A stretch of DNA of 64,000 bases from Sthenelais limicola (GCA_942159475.1 OW804095.1:154049517-154113516); one strand, 5' to 3'; counted from the stretch's first letter, positions 44,335 to 56,619 are shown. Notes: generated by a model not told the origin, from the letters alone. Program-made: numbers and translations.

Positions 44335-44510
44335 GGTGAAACCGTACAATTCGCCTTCTCCAATCGTTGCAAATAACTCAAATATAAGACGAAAATAATG
44401 TTCAAAATTGGTTCAACATAGCCCAACAGATTGATTGAATCAAGGCAATATCAAATATATTCAGATATACAGAGTATTGGACATTTCTCAGTCTAATTTA
44501 GCAGATTTTC
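44335..44510 (-). mobile_element. Family A MITE, truncated copy 15
   Basis: CGTACAATTCGCCTTCTCC through CTAATTTAGCAGATTTTC matches three quarters of the element. Both outer TIR ends are lost. Confidence 0.65.
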
Positions 44511-44879
44511 TTTTTATTTACAATGTTTTATTCATCATAGCCTGCCTTCTTGGCGATACAATTCTAAGACATGTTTTTTAACGATTCAATTTTTCATGAA
44601 CTCTTTTTTTTCATTTTTGTTCATTTTTCAAAATTTTCTCCGTTTTCTCTCTCGTCCAGATCGACGTTGTTGTAGAATAGACAAAATAGGATAATATTGT
44701 ATTCACATAAGGATAGTGAGTTTCTTTGAGAAGTACAGTGTAACCCGTTTCGATTTCATGAGATGGGCCTAACATAGTCTTGCTTAATGTTTTACCATGG
44801 TATTTGACCGATATTGTTTGTCAATAACTCATAGTATTTTATGTGTTGGGATGGTCATCCCAAGCAAGTACTCCCATAT
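44511..44879. other. Single-copy AT-rich DNA
   Basis: No gene or repeat family is recognised here. Confidence 0.3.
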
Positions 44880-45302
44880 GTGATGTGTTCCAGGAAAATG
44901 AGTCATAAGTCGCCAAAAAAAGATTTTGAGATACCATTATATTTGAAAAGATGAGATCAAGCCGATTCCAATGATAGTAAACAGTCTAATAATCTATTTT
45001 TTTCTAATTTTTAAAGTATTTCTAGGTTTTAAGTTTGATATTTTCGTTTTTGAATAGAAAAGTTTACAATATTTCTGGGGGTCAAGAAACAGTAAAGTAA
45101 CTGAATGTAGTCCATATGAGGACCTTTAAAACGAAAGGATATATTATATAGATTGTCGTGAAATTTGATATATCAATTGATATAGCTACAAGTGATGAAC
45201 CTTCCAAGAATTAGAACATTCCAATAATATGATCTTATAAAAATAACACTTTAAAAAATATCAATTTTGCGACTTATGACTCATTTTTATGAAACACATC
45301 AC
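44880..45302 (-). mobile_element. Family B MITE, copy 12
   Basis: GTGATGTGTTCCAGGAAAAT and TTTTTATGAAACACATCAC, with ATAT on both sides. It contains a short T-rich insertion near 45000. Confidence 0.9.
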
Positions 45303-45362
45303 ATATATATTCCCAGTGTTTGAATCTGGTTTTATACTCGTCCTTTCTATATGCATATAATG

Positions 45363-45422
45363 TAGCAGAATTTACCGAATGTATAGATCTGCCGATTGTA
45401 CATTTTTTGAAGAGGTGACCCA
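45363..45422 (-). mobile_element. Family A MITE, terminal fragment 16
   Basis: Only the last ~60 bp is present (TAGCAGAATTTACC, GCCGATTGTACATTTTTTGA, GTGACCC) followed by ATAT. Confidence 0.6.
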
Positions 45423-45531
45423 TATGCGGCATGACAGCTAGAGATGGGGGGAAGGATATCAAGTTATGTTTGGCCATCTTTCTACACATTACCACTATGA
45501 GAAGGCATGGCAAATGAATAATGAATTAGAT

Positions 45532-45549
45532 CTGTTTCCATGGAAACAG
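45532..45549. promoter_or_regulatory. Perfect 18-bp palindrome, X-box-like
   Basis: CTGTTTCCATGGAAACAG is its own reverse complement and fits the RFX X-box pattern of two half-sites meeting at CCATGG. It lies in single-copy DNA between MITEs. Function is inferred only from the motif. Confidence 0.35.
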
Positions 45550-45705
45550 CTTTGTAGTGACAGGATGGGATGTAGAGGGCGTTATATAGTCAGGAGTTAG
45601 AGACCCACTTCTTAGCCACGTCGCCATTACAGATATGAGCTTCCTCCCTCCCTGCTTATGGCTTAGTCATGTGGAGGAAAAATGGAAAAAAGAAATGTTG
45701 TATAT

Positions 45706-45940
45706 GGGTCAGATTTTCAGAAAATGTACAATTCAACTTCGCCAATCTTCTCAAATAACCCAAATTTCAGACGAAAATAAACTTCAAAATACAGTTCAAC
45801 CTAAACAAACTGATTGCTAGCTTCAATGCAATGCCAAATATACTTAAATTTACCTGGTATTGGCCAAATTGCAGCCTAATTTAGCTGAATTTACTAAATG
45901 TGTACAGCTGCCAATTGTACATTTTCTGAAAATCTGACCC
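45706..45940 (-). mobile_element. Family A MITE, copy 17
   Basis: Both TIRs are intact with ATAT flanks. It is close to the family consensus. Confidence 0.92.
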
Positions 45941-46328
45941 ATATATCGTATTGGAACAGTTGACACTATATACTATGTTTAATATCACTGCGCATTGATT
46001 AATTTGATCGATCAAAAATCGTATTAATTCACATTCGATGTCATAAATCCTTAAATGTTTAAATACCTCCTATATACTTATAACAATGTCAGAAATTTGT
46101 CACTTGGGTACCACGAAAATAGCATGAATATGTAATTTGACCTAATAAAATGTATCTGACAAAAATAAAATGGGGCTAGTCTTAAAGCCTGCTCACTCTC
46201 TGGGCAATGTCTAGGTTTTAAAAATAACATAAATAGTTAAATCCTTACTAAAAATCCTTATTAAATACGAGTAGATATGAAATCAATGTTGATATTAATC
46301 AGTCAGAGTGATATGGTGTTAGAAACAT

Positions 46329-46567
46329 GGGTGAAATCGCCAGAAAATGTACAATTCACCTTCAGCAATCCTCTCAAATAACCTTAATTTGAGACAAAAT
46401 TATGGTTCAAAACTCAGTTCAACATAACCAAACAGATTGTTTGAATCAAGGCAATATCAAATATATTCAGATATATCTACTAGTATGGACCATTTAAACT
46501 GTCTAATTTAGCAGAATCTACTAAATGTGTCCAGCTGCCAACTGTACATTTTCTGGAAATCTGATCC
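46329..46567 (-). mobile_element. Family A MITE, copy 18 (TSD ACAT)
   Basis: The ends are diverged (GGGTGAAATCGCCAGAAAAT; TTTTCTGGAAATCTGATCC). ACAT flanks both sides exactly, which supports a true 4-bp duplication. Confidence 0.85.
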
Positions 46568-46644
46568 ACATATTATGCACATGTTAGAGCAGTCAACCTA
46601 TAGATATAAACATGACATCGTGGCACAATAAATCATGATTATAT

Positions 46645-46879
46645 GGGTCAGATTTTCAGAAAATGTACAATTGGCAGCTTTACACATTTAGTGAATTCCT
46701 CAAATTTAGGCTGCGATTTGGTCAATACAAGGTAAATTCGGGTATATCCGTCATTGCATTGATTCTAGCAATCTGTTTGGTTAGGTTGAACTGTATTTTG
46801 AACTTCATTTCCGTCTGAAATTTGGGTTATTTGGGAAGATTGGAGAAGGTGGATTGTACATTTTCTGAAAATCTGACCC
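46645..46879 (+). mobile_element. Family A MITE, copy 19
   Basis: Both TIRs are intact. The flanks are ATAT and ATAG. It lies only 77 bp from copy 18 and in the opposite orientation. Confidence 0.9.
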
Positions 46880-47124
46880 ATAGGATACATCTTCACCAGT
46901 GCAATGGCGGACTGGGCTGTCCCATTATTTAACTAGATAAAATAACCATATTATTCTGTATTTTCTAATACATAAAATCAGATTAGAATCGACAGATCTC
47001 ACCACTGGGTCCACAGAGTATCTCAGATTTCGTAATTAACACTATTTTGCTCTCTTTAAAATCTTCCCAAAATATTTCTGTTGTCATCAGAAATATCAGG
47101 ATATCCTGAATATGTCGCACTGGG

Positions 47125-47275
47125 GTAAAAACTAAAGATTTTCTACTTTTTCTTTCGTTTATTTCCAACCTGTCTAAAAGTCATTTGACCGTAATTTTGG
47201 TGTATTCTGTCCAGTTGCCATGGGGCTTCATAAGATATACATGTTGGAGACCTGCCGAAATCATTTTCTGCATTG
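47125..47275 (-). mobile_element. Family D element, partial copy
   Basis: CCAACCTGTCTAAAAGTCAT, TTGACC, GGGGCTTCATAAGA and GACCTGCCGAAATCATT match the D core on the minus strand. The boundaries are unclear. Confidence 0.55.
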
Positions 47276-47293
47276 GCACTAGACGGAGTATCT

Positions 47294-47528
47294 GGGTCAG
47301 ATTTTCAGAAAATGTACAATTGGCAGCTTTACACATTTAGTAAATTCTGCTAAATTAGGCTGAAATTTGGTCAATACTAGGTAAAGTCGAGTGTATTTGG
47401 CATTGCATTGATTCTAGCAATCTGTTTGGTTAGGGTGAACTGTATTTTGAACTTTATTTTCGTCTGAAACTAGGGTTATTTGAGAAGATTAGTGAAGATG
47501 AATTGTACATTTTTTGAAAAACTGACCC
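47294..47528 (+). mobile_element. Family A MITE, copy 20 (TSD ATCT)
   Basis: The left TIR is intact. The right is TTTTTTGAAAAACTGACCC. ATCT flanks both sides exactly. Confidence 0.9.
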
Positions 47529-47532
47529 ATCT

Positions 47533-48117
47533 ATCTCTACCTCCTACTGTCCCTGGTAGAGATGGAGGACGAGCCTATACTACACGTTATGGCATATAAA
47601 GGCCCATTTCTAAAACTTACCAAACTTACTTTCTTAAACAACCTACGAAATTTTAGTCAACTTTATCGCCGATGTACAATCTCACCTCTATGATACTTGT
47701 TATTGCAAATAATAAAGTTAAGATTCAACTTTAAGTTGAAGTGAGGGTGAGTGAAACGACGGCCATATTGAACCGCTCAAGGTTTATTTCGTTAGTAGTC
47801 AGTTAAAAAAAACCCTTACAGTTATATTCATGATTTAATAGTAAGGCTTCCATGAGACGGTTAATTATGATACAACTCCAGACCGTGCAGTGAGCAGCTC
47901 TGACTCCATGATTGTGGTTGAGTAACAAAGGCTTGAGCTGCTCATTGTGACTACTACAGTAGTACGTTACCTCACCAGTAGAGGCTGGTTTGTGAATCTG
48001 TGAGAGAATGGTTGATATGTGATGTTTGGCGCCTGGTCAGATGTCAATAAGTAATACAGCCTCCCACCGCCCGCCATCGCCCGCCGCCGGGATATGTGTC
48101 AATTAGAGGCCAACAGT
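47533..48117. other. Single-copy DNA before the 57-bp array
   Basis: No gene is recognised. 48062-48090 is GC-rich (CCCGCCATCGCCCGCCGCCG). Confidence 0.35.
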
Positions 48118-50165
48118 AACCATGGCAAATGTCCATCCTGTTTAGTCTCAACTATATACCACTATACTACAGTATGGTTACCATGGCAAATGTCCTGTTT
48201 AGTCTCAACTATATACCACTATACTACAGTATGGTTACCATGGCAAATGTCCTGTTTAGTCTCAACTATATACCACTATACTACAGTATGGTTACCATGG
48301 CAAATGTCCTGTTTAGTCTCAACTATATACCACTATACTACAGTATGGTTACCATGGCAAATGTCCATCCTGTTTAGTCTCAACTATATACCACTATACT
48401 ACAGTATGGTTACCATGGCAAATGTCCTGTTTAATCTCAACTATATACCACTATACTACAGTATGGTTACCATGGCAAATGTCCTGTTTAGTCTCAACTA
48501 TATACCACTATACTACAGTATGGTTACCATGGCAAATGTCCATCCTGTTTAGTCTCAACTATATACCACTATACTACAGTATGGTTACCATGGCAAATGT
48601 CCTGTTTAATCTCAACTATATACCACTATACTACAGTATGGTTACCATGGCAAATGTCCTGTTTAGTCTCAACTATATACCACTATACTACAGTATGGTT
48701 ACCATGGCAAATGTCCTGTTTAGTCTCAACTATATACCACTATACTACAGTATGGTTACCATGGCAAATGTCCTGTTTAGTCTCAACTATATACCACTAT
48801 ACTACAGTATGGTTACCATGGCAAATGTCCTGTTTAGTCTCAACTATATACCTCTATACTACAGTATGGTTACCATGACAAATGTCCTGTTTAGTCTCAA
48901 CTATATACCACTATACTACAGTATGGTTACCATGACAAATGTCCTGTTTAGTCTCAACTATATACCTCTAAACTACAGTATGGTTACCATGGCAAATGTC
49001 CTGTTTAGTCTCAACTATATACCTCTATACTACAGTATGGTTACCATGACAAATGTCCATCCTGTTTAGTCTCAACTATATACCACTATACTACAGTATG
49101 GTTACCATGACAAATGTCCATCCTGTTTAGTCTCAACTATATACCACTATACTACAGTATGGTTACCATGGCAAATGTCCTGTTTAGTCTCAACTATATA
49201 CCTCTATACTACAGTATGGTTACCATGGCAAATGTCCTGTTTAGTCTCAACTATATACCACTATACTACAGTATGGTTACCATGGCAAATGTCCTGTTTA
49301 GTCTCAACTATATACCTCTATACTACAGTATGGTTACCATGGCAAATGTCCTGTTTAGTCTCAACTATATACCACTATACTACAGTATGGTTACCATGGC
49401 AAATGTCCTGTTTAGTCTCAACTATATACCTCTATACTACAGTATGGTTACCATGGCAAATGTCCTCCTGTTTAGTCTCAACTATATACCGCTATACTAC
49501 AGTATGGTTACCATGGCAAATGTCCATCCTGTTTAGTCTCAACTATATACCACTATACTACAGTATGGTTACCATGGCAAATGTCCATCCTGTTTAGTCT
49601 CAACTATACACCGCTATACTACAGTATGGTTACCATGGCAAATGTCAATCCTGTTTAGTCTCAACTATATACCGCTATACTACAGTATGGTTACCATGGC
49701 AAATGTCCTGTTTAGTCTCAACTATATACCACTATACTACAGTATGGTTACCATGGCAAATGTCCTGTTTAGTCTCAACTATATACCACTATACTACAGT
49801 ATGGTTACCATGGCAAATGTCCATCCTGTTTAGTCTCAACTATGTACCACTATACTACAGTATGGTTACCATGGCAAATAACCTGTTTAGTCTCAACTAT
49901 ATACCACTATACTACAGTATGGTTACCATGGCAAATAACCTGTTTGGTCTCAACTATATACCTCTATACTACAGTATGGTTACCATGGCAAATGTCCTGT
50001 TTAGTCTCAACTATATACCACTATACTACAGTATGGTTACCATGGCAAATGTCCTGTTTAGTCTCAACTATATACCACTATACTACAGTATGGTTACCAT
50101 GGCAAATGTCCTGTTTAGTCTCAACTATATACCACTATACTACAGTATGGTTACCATGGCAAATG
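48118..50165 (+). repeat. 57/61-bp minisatellite, ~35 units
   Basis: The unit is GGTTACCATGGCAAATGTCC, TGTTTAGTCTCAACTATATA, CCACTATACTACAGTAT. The period is 57, or 61 when ATCC is present after TGTCC. 57 is divisible by three, so plus-strand frames stay open (up to 215 codons). Each unit has an ATG in an ACCATGG context, but the resulting peptides are repeat artefacts. Each unit also has GTTACCATGGCAAA, one base from an RFX X-box. Common variants are CCTC for CCAC, CCATGACA for CCATGGCA, and TTTAATC for TTTAGTC. Confidence 0.97.
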
Positions 50166-50714
50166 ATACTTCAAGTATAGTACCTTGGCTGTCATGTAAA
50201 TTCTATGGTGTATTCAAAACTCCAGCTGTCATTGCAAACTCTATGAGAATATCTCTATACACGCATCACCTGGCCACTAATACTGGTAATTAACCTTTGA
50301 ACATTCTCAAACCCAAGATACAACTGCTGGACACAGATTTCCCTTCAATGGGGTGAATCCTTGCACCTGGATAGTGTTACTGTGAGATGAGACATTTAGT
50401 GAAACTGTCAATAGTGTTCTAATACATTCTACTGCACCTGGACCCAATATTCCAGCAGTCTGTTCCCAGGTTGTATCGATATTTCACATTGCTCCCAGAT
50501 TTTTGGTTTTCTTTAACATTTTAATCAGCTAAAAGGTATTGGGTAGTTTTCCAATTCAGGAATATTTGATTCCAACACTCATCTAGATATTCATGTTGAG
50601 CTGGTTCTGTAGGTGGAGACTGGTTCTTTTTGTCATCACCAGATGTGCTGCTACTACAATGATTGAAAGGATTCGATTTTGCATAATGTTGTGCGACAAC
50701 AATTGTAACAATAT
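50166..50714. other. Single-copy DNA
   Basis: No gene or repeat family is recognised here. Confidence 0.3.
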
Positions 50715-51121
50715 GTGATGTGTTTCAGAAAAATGAGTCATAAGTCGCAAAAAATAGATTTTGAGATACTATTATATTTGAAAAGATGAGATCAAGCCGA
50801 TTCCAATGATAGTAAACAGTCTAATAATATAATAAATATTTCTAGATTTTAAGTTTGACATTTTCGTTTTTGAAAAAAAAGTTTTGAATATTTCTGGGGG
50901 TCAATAAATAGTAAAGTAACTAAATGTAGTCCATATGAGGAGCTTTAAAACGAAAGGATATATTACATAGATTGTCCTGAAATCTGATACATCGATCCAT
51001 ATACCTATAAGTGATGAACCCTCCAAAAAGTAGAAGATTCCAATAATGTGATCTTGTGGAAAAAACACTTTGAAAAATATCAGTTTTGCGACTTATGACT
51101 TATTTTCCTGAAACACATCAC
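50715..51121 (-). mobile_element. Family B MITE, copy 13
   Basis: GTGATGTGTTTCAGAAAAAT and TTTTCCTGAAACACATCAC with ATAT flanks. It is full length. Confidence 0.92.
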
Positions 51122-51469
51122 ATATGGTATGTAAAGTCATGTACCAGTGTAAACAGATGTAATAAGAGTTAGTCGGAACAAGACACATCATCATGTGTAA
51201 ATATTTATCGGAAATAATAGAATTTTAATTGAAAAATTGATGGTATGATGTCTATGTTATATATAGATTGTAAAGTTGAGAGTTGTGACTTACATAAAAT
51301 CAAAAATTGTCTGTAAACTTTATAATTATCAATAGTGAACCGATTCAGAATTAAGCAAGTACAGCTTGGAAGAACTGTGTATTCACAGAAGGTGAAATGG
51401 ACAGTACCTTTTCCGCTGAATTATGAAATATACATGTAAATCTGAAATAAAATTAATACAATACAATAT
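51122..51469. other. Single-copy AT-rich DNA
   Basis: No gene or repeat is seen between two family B copies of opposite orientation. Confidence 0.3.
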
Positions 51470-51876
51470 GTGATGTGTTTCAGGAAAATGAGTCATAAGT
51501 CGCAAAATTGATATTTTTCAAAGTGTTTTTTTCACAAGATCACATTATTGGAATGTTCTGATTTTTGGAGAGTTTGTCACTTATAGTTATGTCAATTGAT
51601 GTATCAAATGTCAGGACAATTTATGTAATATATTCTTTCATTTTAAAGGTCCTCATAAGGACTACATTTTGTTACTTTACTGTTTAGTGACCCCCAGAAA
51701 TATTGGAAACTTTTTTTTTTCAAAAACGAAATTATCAAACTTAAATCTAGAATACTTATTATTTCATTAGACTGTTTACTATCATTTGAATTGGCTTGAT
51801 CTCATATCTTCAAATATAATGATATCTAAAAATCAATTTTTTGCGACTTATGACTCATTTTCCTGTAACATGTCAC
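51470..51876 (+). mobile_element. Family B MITE, copy 14
   Basis: GTGATGTGTTTCAGGAAAAT and TTTTCCTGTAACATGTCAC with ATAT flanks. It is very similar to the copy at 20894-21302, suggesting recent common origin. Confidence 0.92.
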
Positions 51877-53397
51877 ATATAACAATAATATCATGTATTT
51901 ATCAATGGTTATATTGTGATGAGTTGAACAAAAGTAGCTTTACCTTGGGTATGCGCCAGCTCTGAACGTGCATACCTGAGAGAAAGCTACCAAATTAAAT
52001 ATCTCCATCACAATGTCACTTCGTTATGGATACAATGTCTCAAAGTTGGTTCAATTTGAGTCTGGGTTCACACAATGCATCAATTTTACTCTTAATATTA
52101 GAAGTAATTTCCTTTAGACTCATGAATACTACTTCTTCAATGAAGTCTCTTTTTGAAAAAAACAATTTATGTTTGACATTTGGATATCTTGTCCTTATTA
52201 TGTTGCATAGAGCTGGCAAACAGTTCTTTCACTTGCTCATGTATTCCCCATCAAGAGTGGATAGCCTTTTCTTTGTATAAAGTCTTCTGAAGGAAAAATG
52301 TGAGAGAAATCCAATAATTCAATCGTCCAATATCTGCCAAATAAGACACTCGACTTCAATATCATTTGATATTCAAACATTCATTCCACTTAAACTTGTT
52401 TCATTTCATCGCCATATATTGCAATTTTAATGTGGCAATTGCTGCCATTGCGCATGTCCCGGCGCCAGTAGTACACTATTTACCCACCAGGGCCAGCAGT
52501 GACAATATAGTGCGAGTGGGCCGGGGAACCAGTCCCTCAGAGCAACAATCTATACTGGTCCCCCACCCCTGCTAGCCCTCATATATGAGCGATAATATAA
52601 GTGATAGGCGAGCAGACTGGCTTGTAACATCTGTCATCATTGATATGACACGCTCATATTCCAGCCTCCTACCTCCAGGCCACCCCCAGCCACACTGCTG
52701 TAATATCGCTCACAGTCCGACGCTCCTTTCTTCCATTATCGCTCAGGCAAACTTGTTGTGGGTCTGCTGGTGATGACACTGACGGCTAGAGTTGTAATTC
52801 CCTTCTTTTGATTGATTTTTTTTTTATTTTTCCTTCGGATCTACTTTCCCTGTGTCTGTCTGGGTGACCGCCGGCGTCGATTTCTGTTTTTTGCCGCCTC
52901 TAATCCAGCCCGCGCCGGACATTGCATATTAGTCATATATCTGTGTATGTCCTCAAACTGCTCCCACTTTCACTTTAATATCAAAATTGATGGAATTTTT
53001 CCTGGACTTGACCCGCGTGGAATGGGGCACTATTAGAGACAAGCAATAGTAGTGTTCAAATATAATAAATAATAAAGGTATTTATATTGAGCTAATAAAG
53101 TAAAGACTTCCTGGAATAACCAGCAAGACTCTGGCATTCTTATTTTATTAGAATTCTTTTGCTGATTTCTTCTCATATATGTGAAATATTCAGCAATGTA
53201 ATTCGGAAATAAATGTGGAACAGCTGAAGGCTGCCCTCAGCCATACAAACTGCAAGATGAATTGGATTTGCAAAATGACAATGTAAGACAATTCTTTAAT
53301 GTATGAGACACATCTCTCCTGCCACAAAGTGCCACACCGCAGGACGCATATCAGACGCGGGGCATTGGGTTTCTTCTTTATGGCGATTAATATAAGG
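51877..53397. other. Low-repeat single-copy block
   Basis: This is one of the longer stretches without a recognised repeat. It alternates AT-rich and GC-rich segments (for example 52440-52580, 52850-52925) and contains homeodomain-type words (TTTTGATTGATT at 52805-52816). Frames of 62-84 codons show no domain. It may hold conserved non-coding or enhancer DNA. Confidence 0.3.
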
Positions 53398-53528
53398 AGA
53401 GAAGTGGAGAAGGAGAGATCTCAGGTTAGGGAGGAGAGTAGAGAGGGAGAGATCTCAGGTTAGGGAGGAGAGTAGAGAAGGAGAGATCTCAGGTTAGGGA
53501 GGAGAGTAGAGAGGGAGAGATCTCAGAT
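53398..53528 (+). repeat. 34-bp tandem repeat, ~4 units
   Basis: GAGATCTCAGGTTAGGGAGG plus AGAGTAGAGAAGGA, with AGATCTC at 53416, 53450, 53484 and 53518 (exact 34-bp spacing). A G-rich tract follows at 53545-53580. Confidence 0.92.
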
Positions 53529-53809
53529 GGACACAGACAGATTGGGGCTGGAGGGGAGGGGGGGGGGGGAGGAGGAGGTGCAGGAGCTGTAGATTCTATT
53601 TGATTTAACTCGTGTTCCTTTTCGTTGTTTTTTTCTTTTCGTTTTTATCAACATCTGTTTATGCAATTACAAAAATATGCATAATCAAATTCATGATTTT
53701 TGTTATGCGTTGCCATTGAAATTGTGCCCCAACAGAAGTATGGTATGAAGAACAAGGTACATATTATTGAATTAACAAATAATTCAGCTTTGGGAAACAT
53801 TGCTATTAT

Positions 53810-55100
53810 GGCAGACCAGCTATAGGAGCTGAACTAAACAGTATGGTAGAACATCATACAGCAATATATTGTAGTATACTACCCCAGGAGTTAGTGGAAG
53901 ACCAGCTATAGTAGCTTAACTAAACAGTATGGTAGAACATCATACAGCAATATATTGTAGTATACTACCCCAGGAGTTAGTGGAAGACCAGCTATAGTAG
54001 CTTAACTAAACAGTATGGTAGAACATCATACAGCAATAGATGGTAGTATACTACCCCAGGAGTTAGTGGAAGACCAGCTATAGGAGCTGAACTAAACAGT
54101 ATGGTAGAACATCATCCAGCAATATATTGTAGTATACTACTCCAGGAGTTAGTGGTAGACCAGCTATAGTAGCTTAACTAAACAGCCTGGTAAAACATCA
54201 TACAGCAATAGATGGTAGTATACTACCCCAGGAGTTAGTGGAAGACCAGCTATAGTAGCTTAACTAAACAGCCTGGTAAAACATCATACAACAATAGATG
54301 GTAGTATACTACCCCAGGAGTTAGTGGTAGACCAGCTATAGGAGCTGCACTAAACAGCCTGGTAAACCACCATACAGCAATAGATGGTAGTATACTACCC
54401 CAGGAGTTAGTGGAAGACCAGCTATAGGAGCTGAACTAAACAGCCTGGTAGAACATCATACAAACATATATAGTAGTATACTACCCCAGGAGTTAGTGGA
54501 AGACCTGCTATAGGAGCTGAACTAAACAGCCTGGTAAAACATCATACAACAATAGATGGTAGTATACTACCCCAGGAGTTAGTGGTAGACCAGCTATAGG
54601 AGCTGAACTAAACAGCCTGGTAAATCACCATACAGCAATAGATGGTAGTATACTACCCCAGGAGTTAGTGGTAGACCAGCTATAGGAGCTGAACTAAACA
54701 GCCTGGTAAACCACCATACAACAATAGATGGTAGTATACTACCCCAGGAGTTAGTGGAAGACCAGCTGTAGGGGCTGAACTAAACAGTATGGTAGAACAT
54801 CATACAGCAATAGATGGTAGTATACTACCCCAGGACTTAGTGGAAGACCAGCTATAGGAGCTGAACTAATCAGTATGTTAGAACATCATACAGCAATATA
54901 TGGTAGTATACTACCCCAGGACTTGGTGGAAGACCAGCTATAGGAGCTGAACTAAACAGTATGGTAGAACATCATACAGCAATATATGGTAGTATACTAC
55001 CCCAGGAGTTAGTGGTAGACCAGCTATAGGAGCTGAACTAAACAGTATGGTAGAACATCATACAGCAATATATGGTAGTATACTACCCCAGGACTTAGTG
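53810..55100 (-). repeat. ~86-bp satellite S1, inverse-orientation array (~15 units)
   Basis: Monomers read AGACCAGCTATAGGAGCTGA, ACTAAACAGTATGG or CAGCCTGG, CATCATACAGCAATA, GTAGTATACTACC, CCAGGAGTTAGTGG. Anchor spacing is 85-88 bp. This is the reverse complement of the 5.3-kb array. Units are more uniform here than there. Confidence 0.95.
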
Positions 55101-56619
55101 ACCCTGGTAGTATTTCCAAGACACAAAGTTGCCCACAAAATCCCCCTATTACCTTCATAATAGTGGTTTACTACTGACACACAAAGTGGCACTACAACCC
55201 CCCTATTGTGCTAGAGATTCCCCATTAGGGTGACAAGATGAGTAAAGTGTGAGAGCTATAGGGTAATGTGGGCGGGCACAAGGAGGGTGGGAAGGGTGAG
55301 GGTGAGGGGGGAGGGTGAGGGGTGAGGGGGGGGGGCTGGGGTGAGGGGGTGATATAACAGACTTTACCCCTGCCACAGTTAGCTTCGCTTTTATTACATC
55401 AACCCTTCCCAGCGTGCATTGCTAACATGGCCGCCGACGCTGAGTGACTAGTAAAATTGAGTTTGTCGCTAGGTGGCACTGCAGAGAGGGCAACTTAAGA
55501 CGCCTTTTACAGAAGTGGCTTCGGGGGGTGGCAGGCTGTCCGGGCGGGTCCAAGGCATGATCAGGGGGGGGGGGCAGGTGTGGGGGAGGAAGTTTAAAGG
55601 GATTATGTCCCCTGAATAATTTGAAATATTATTATTATTATATTATATAGAACAGAATGCAGCCAACTTAGAAGAACGCTGAAGTTCAGGGACATTTTCC
55701 ACTGCATGTTTTCATCATGTGTATTGAAAAATAAAAACGTTAAGAAAAAAAATAAATATTAAATGTAGCTTCATGCAAGAGAACAGTATCTGGGCTAAGA
55801 GACCCCAGTGCCGAACCCTAGGGTCGCACAGACCAAACCAAACGCAGAACGCAGAAGAGGTCACTTATACAAGAAACTCGTGCTCTTAGAGTTTGGCCGC
55901 CATTGGAACTAAAACATAAACTCCTCCCGTGGACCTCTGTTTTAACCAGGTGCAGGCGCTCACCACATCCTAAGCTAGCTTGGAGTTTAGCTGCATTATT
56001 GTGTAAATTGTCTGAAATCTGTAGGAAGCATAGAAGTCACACATCTCACTGCTGCCCGCACACTTTTCTAGACCAACTTTTAATCACAGCAGGTACAGGG
56101 ATAACGTCTCTAATATTCAGCTTATGCACTGCCCTGTGTCTAAAGCAATTTGAATCCAAAGTTGTTCAATGTAATCAATACGCTATGTTTCAAAATAATT
56201 TGGTATATATATGTGCTTCTTTAGGGGCCCACAAGGCACCATATCAAAATTTGACGTGTTTGAATTGACACACAAAGATGATATGAAAAGCACACTATGT
56301 AGTAATGAACCAAAAGCAAACCATGAGCACAGGTACAGACCAGTGGAATCTCAGCTTTAGAGTAGTGAAGTTATTAAGCAAATGGAGGTAACAGTAGTAC
56401 AGGGGACCAACAGGCGTTCTGTATCTCTCCTGACCTTTTGTGATTGGCCAATGGGAAAGGTCAAGGTTACACGGTTGTCCTGGTAACACCTGTATTACCA
56501 TGACAACGTGTGGTCACGTGGGGGGAGGCGCCCTTTGGTGATTGGTCATTTCTAGAGACAACAGCATCTGTAAACCAGAGACGAAATAAGAGAAATGTTG
56601 TTTGTTAATGAAATGGGAA
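55101..56619. other. Mostly single-copy DNA with regulatory-like motifs
   Basis: 55260-55350 is G-rich. AACATGGCCGCC (55424-55435) is YY1-like. TCGCTAGGTGGCA (55466-55478) matches 11 of 13 CTCF core positions. TGTCCCCTGAA and TTCAGGGACA (55606-55696) form an inverted pair. The 121-codon frame at 55903-56268 has cysteines but no recognised domain and is not called as a gene. Confidence 0.35.

Noticed and set aside
48094..50293. Repeated frames with good start contexts in the 57-bp array
   Set aside because: Frames shift whenever a 61-bp unit occurs, so no single protein spans the array. No flanking exon is seen.
52045..52270. Minus-strand stretch of ~60 codons without stops, lysine/isoleucine-rich
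   Set aside because: Considered as a relic of a retrotransposon reading frame, but no reverse transcriptase or endonuclease motif is visible.
55903..56268. 121-codon Cys/Ser/Leu-containing frame
   Set aside because: No recognised motif, AT-shifted 3' half, no splice context. Likely chance.
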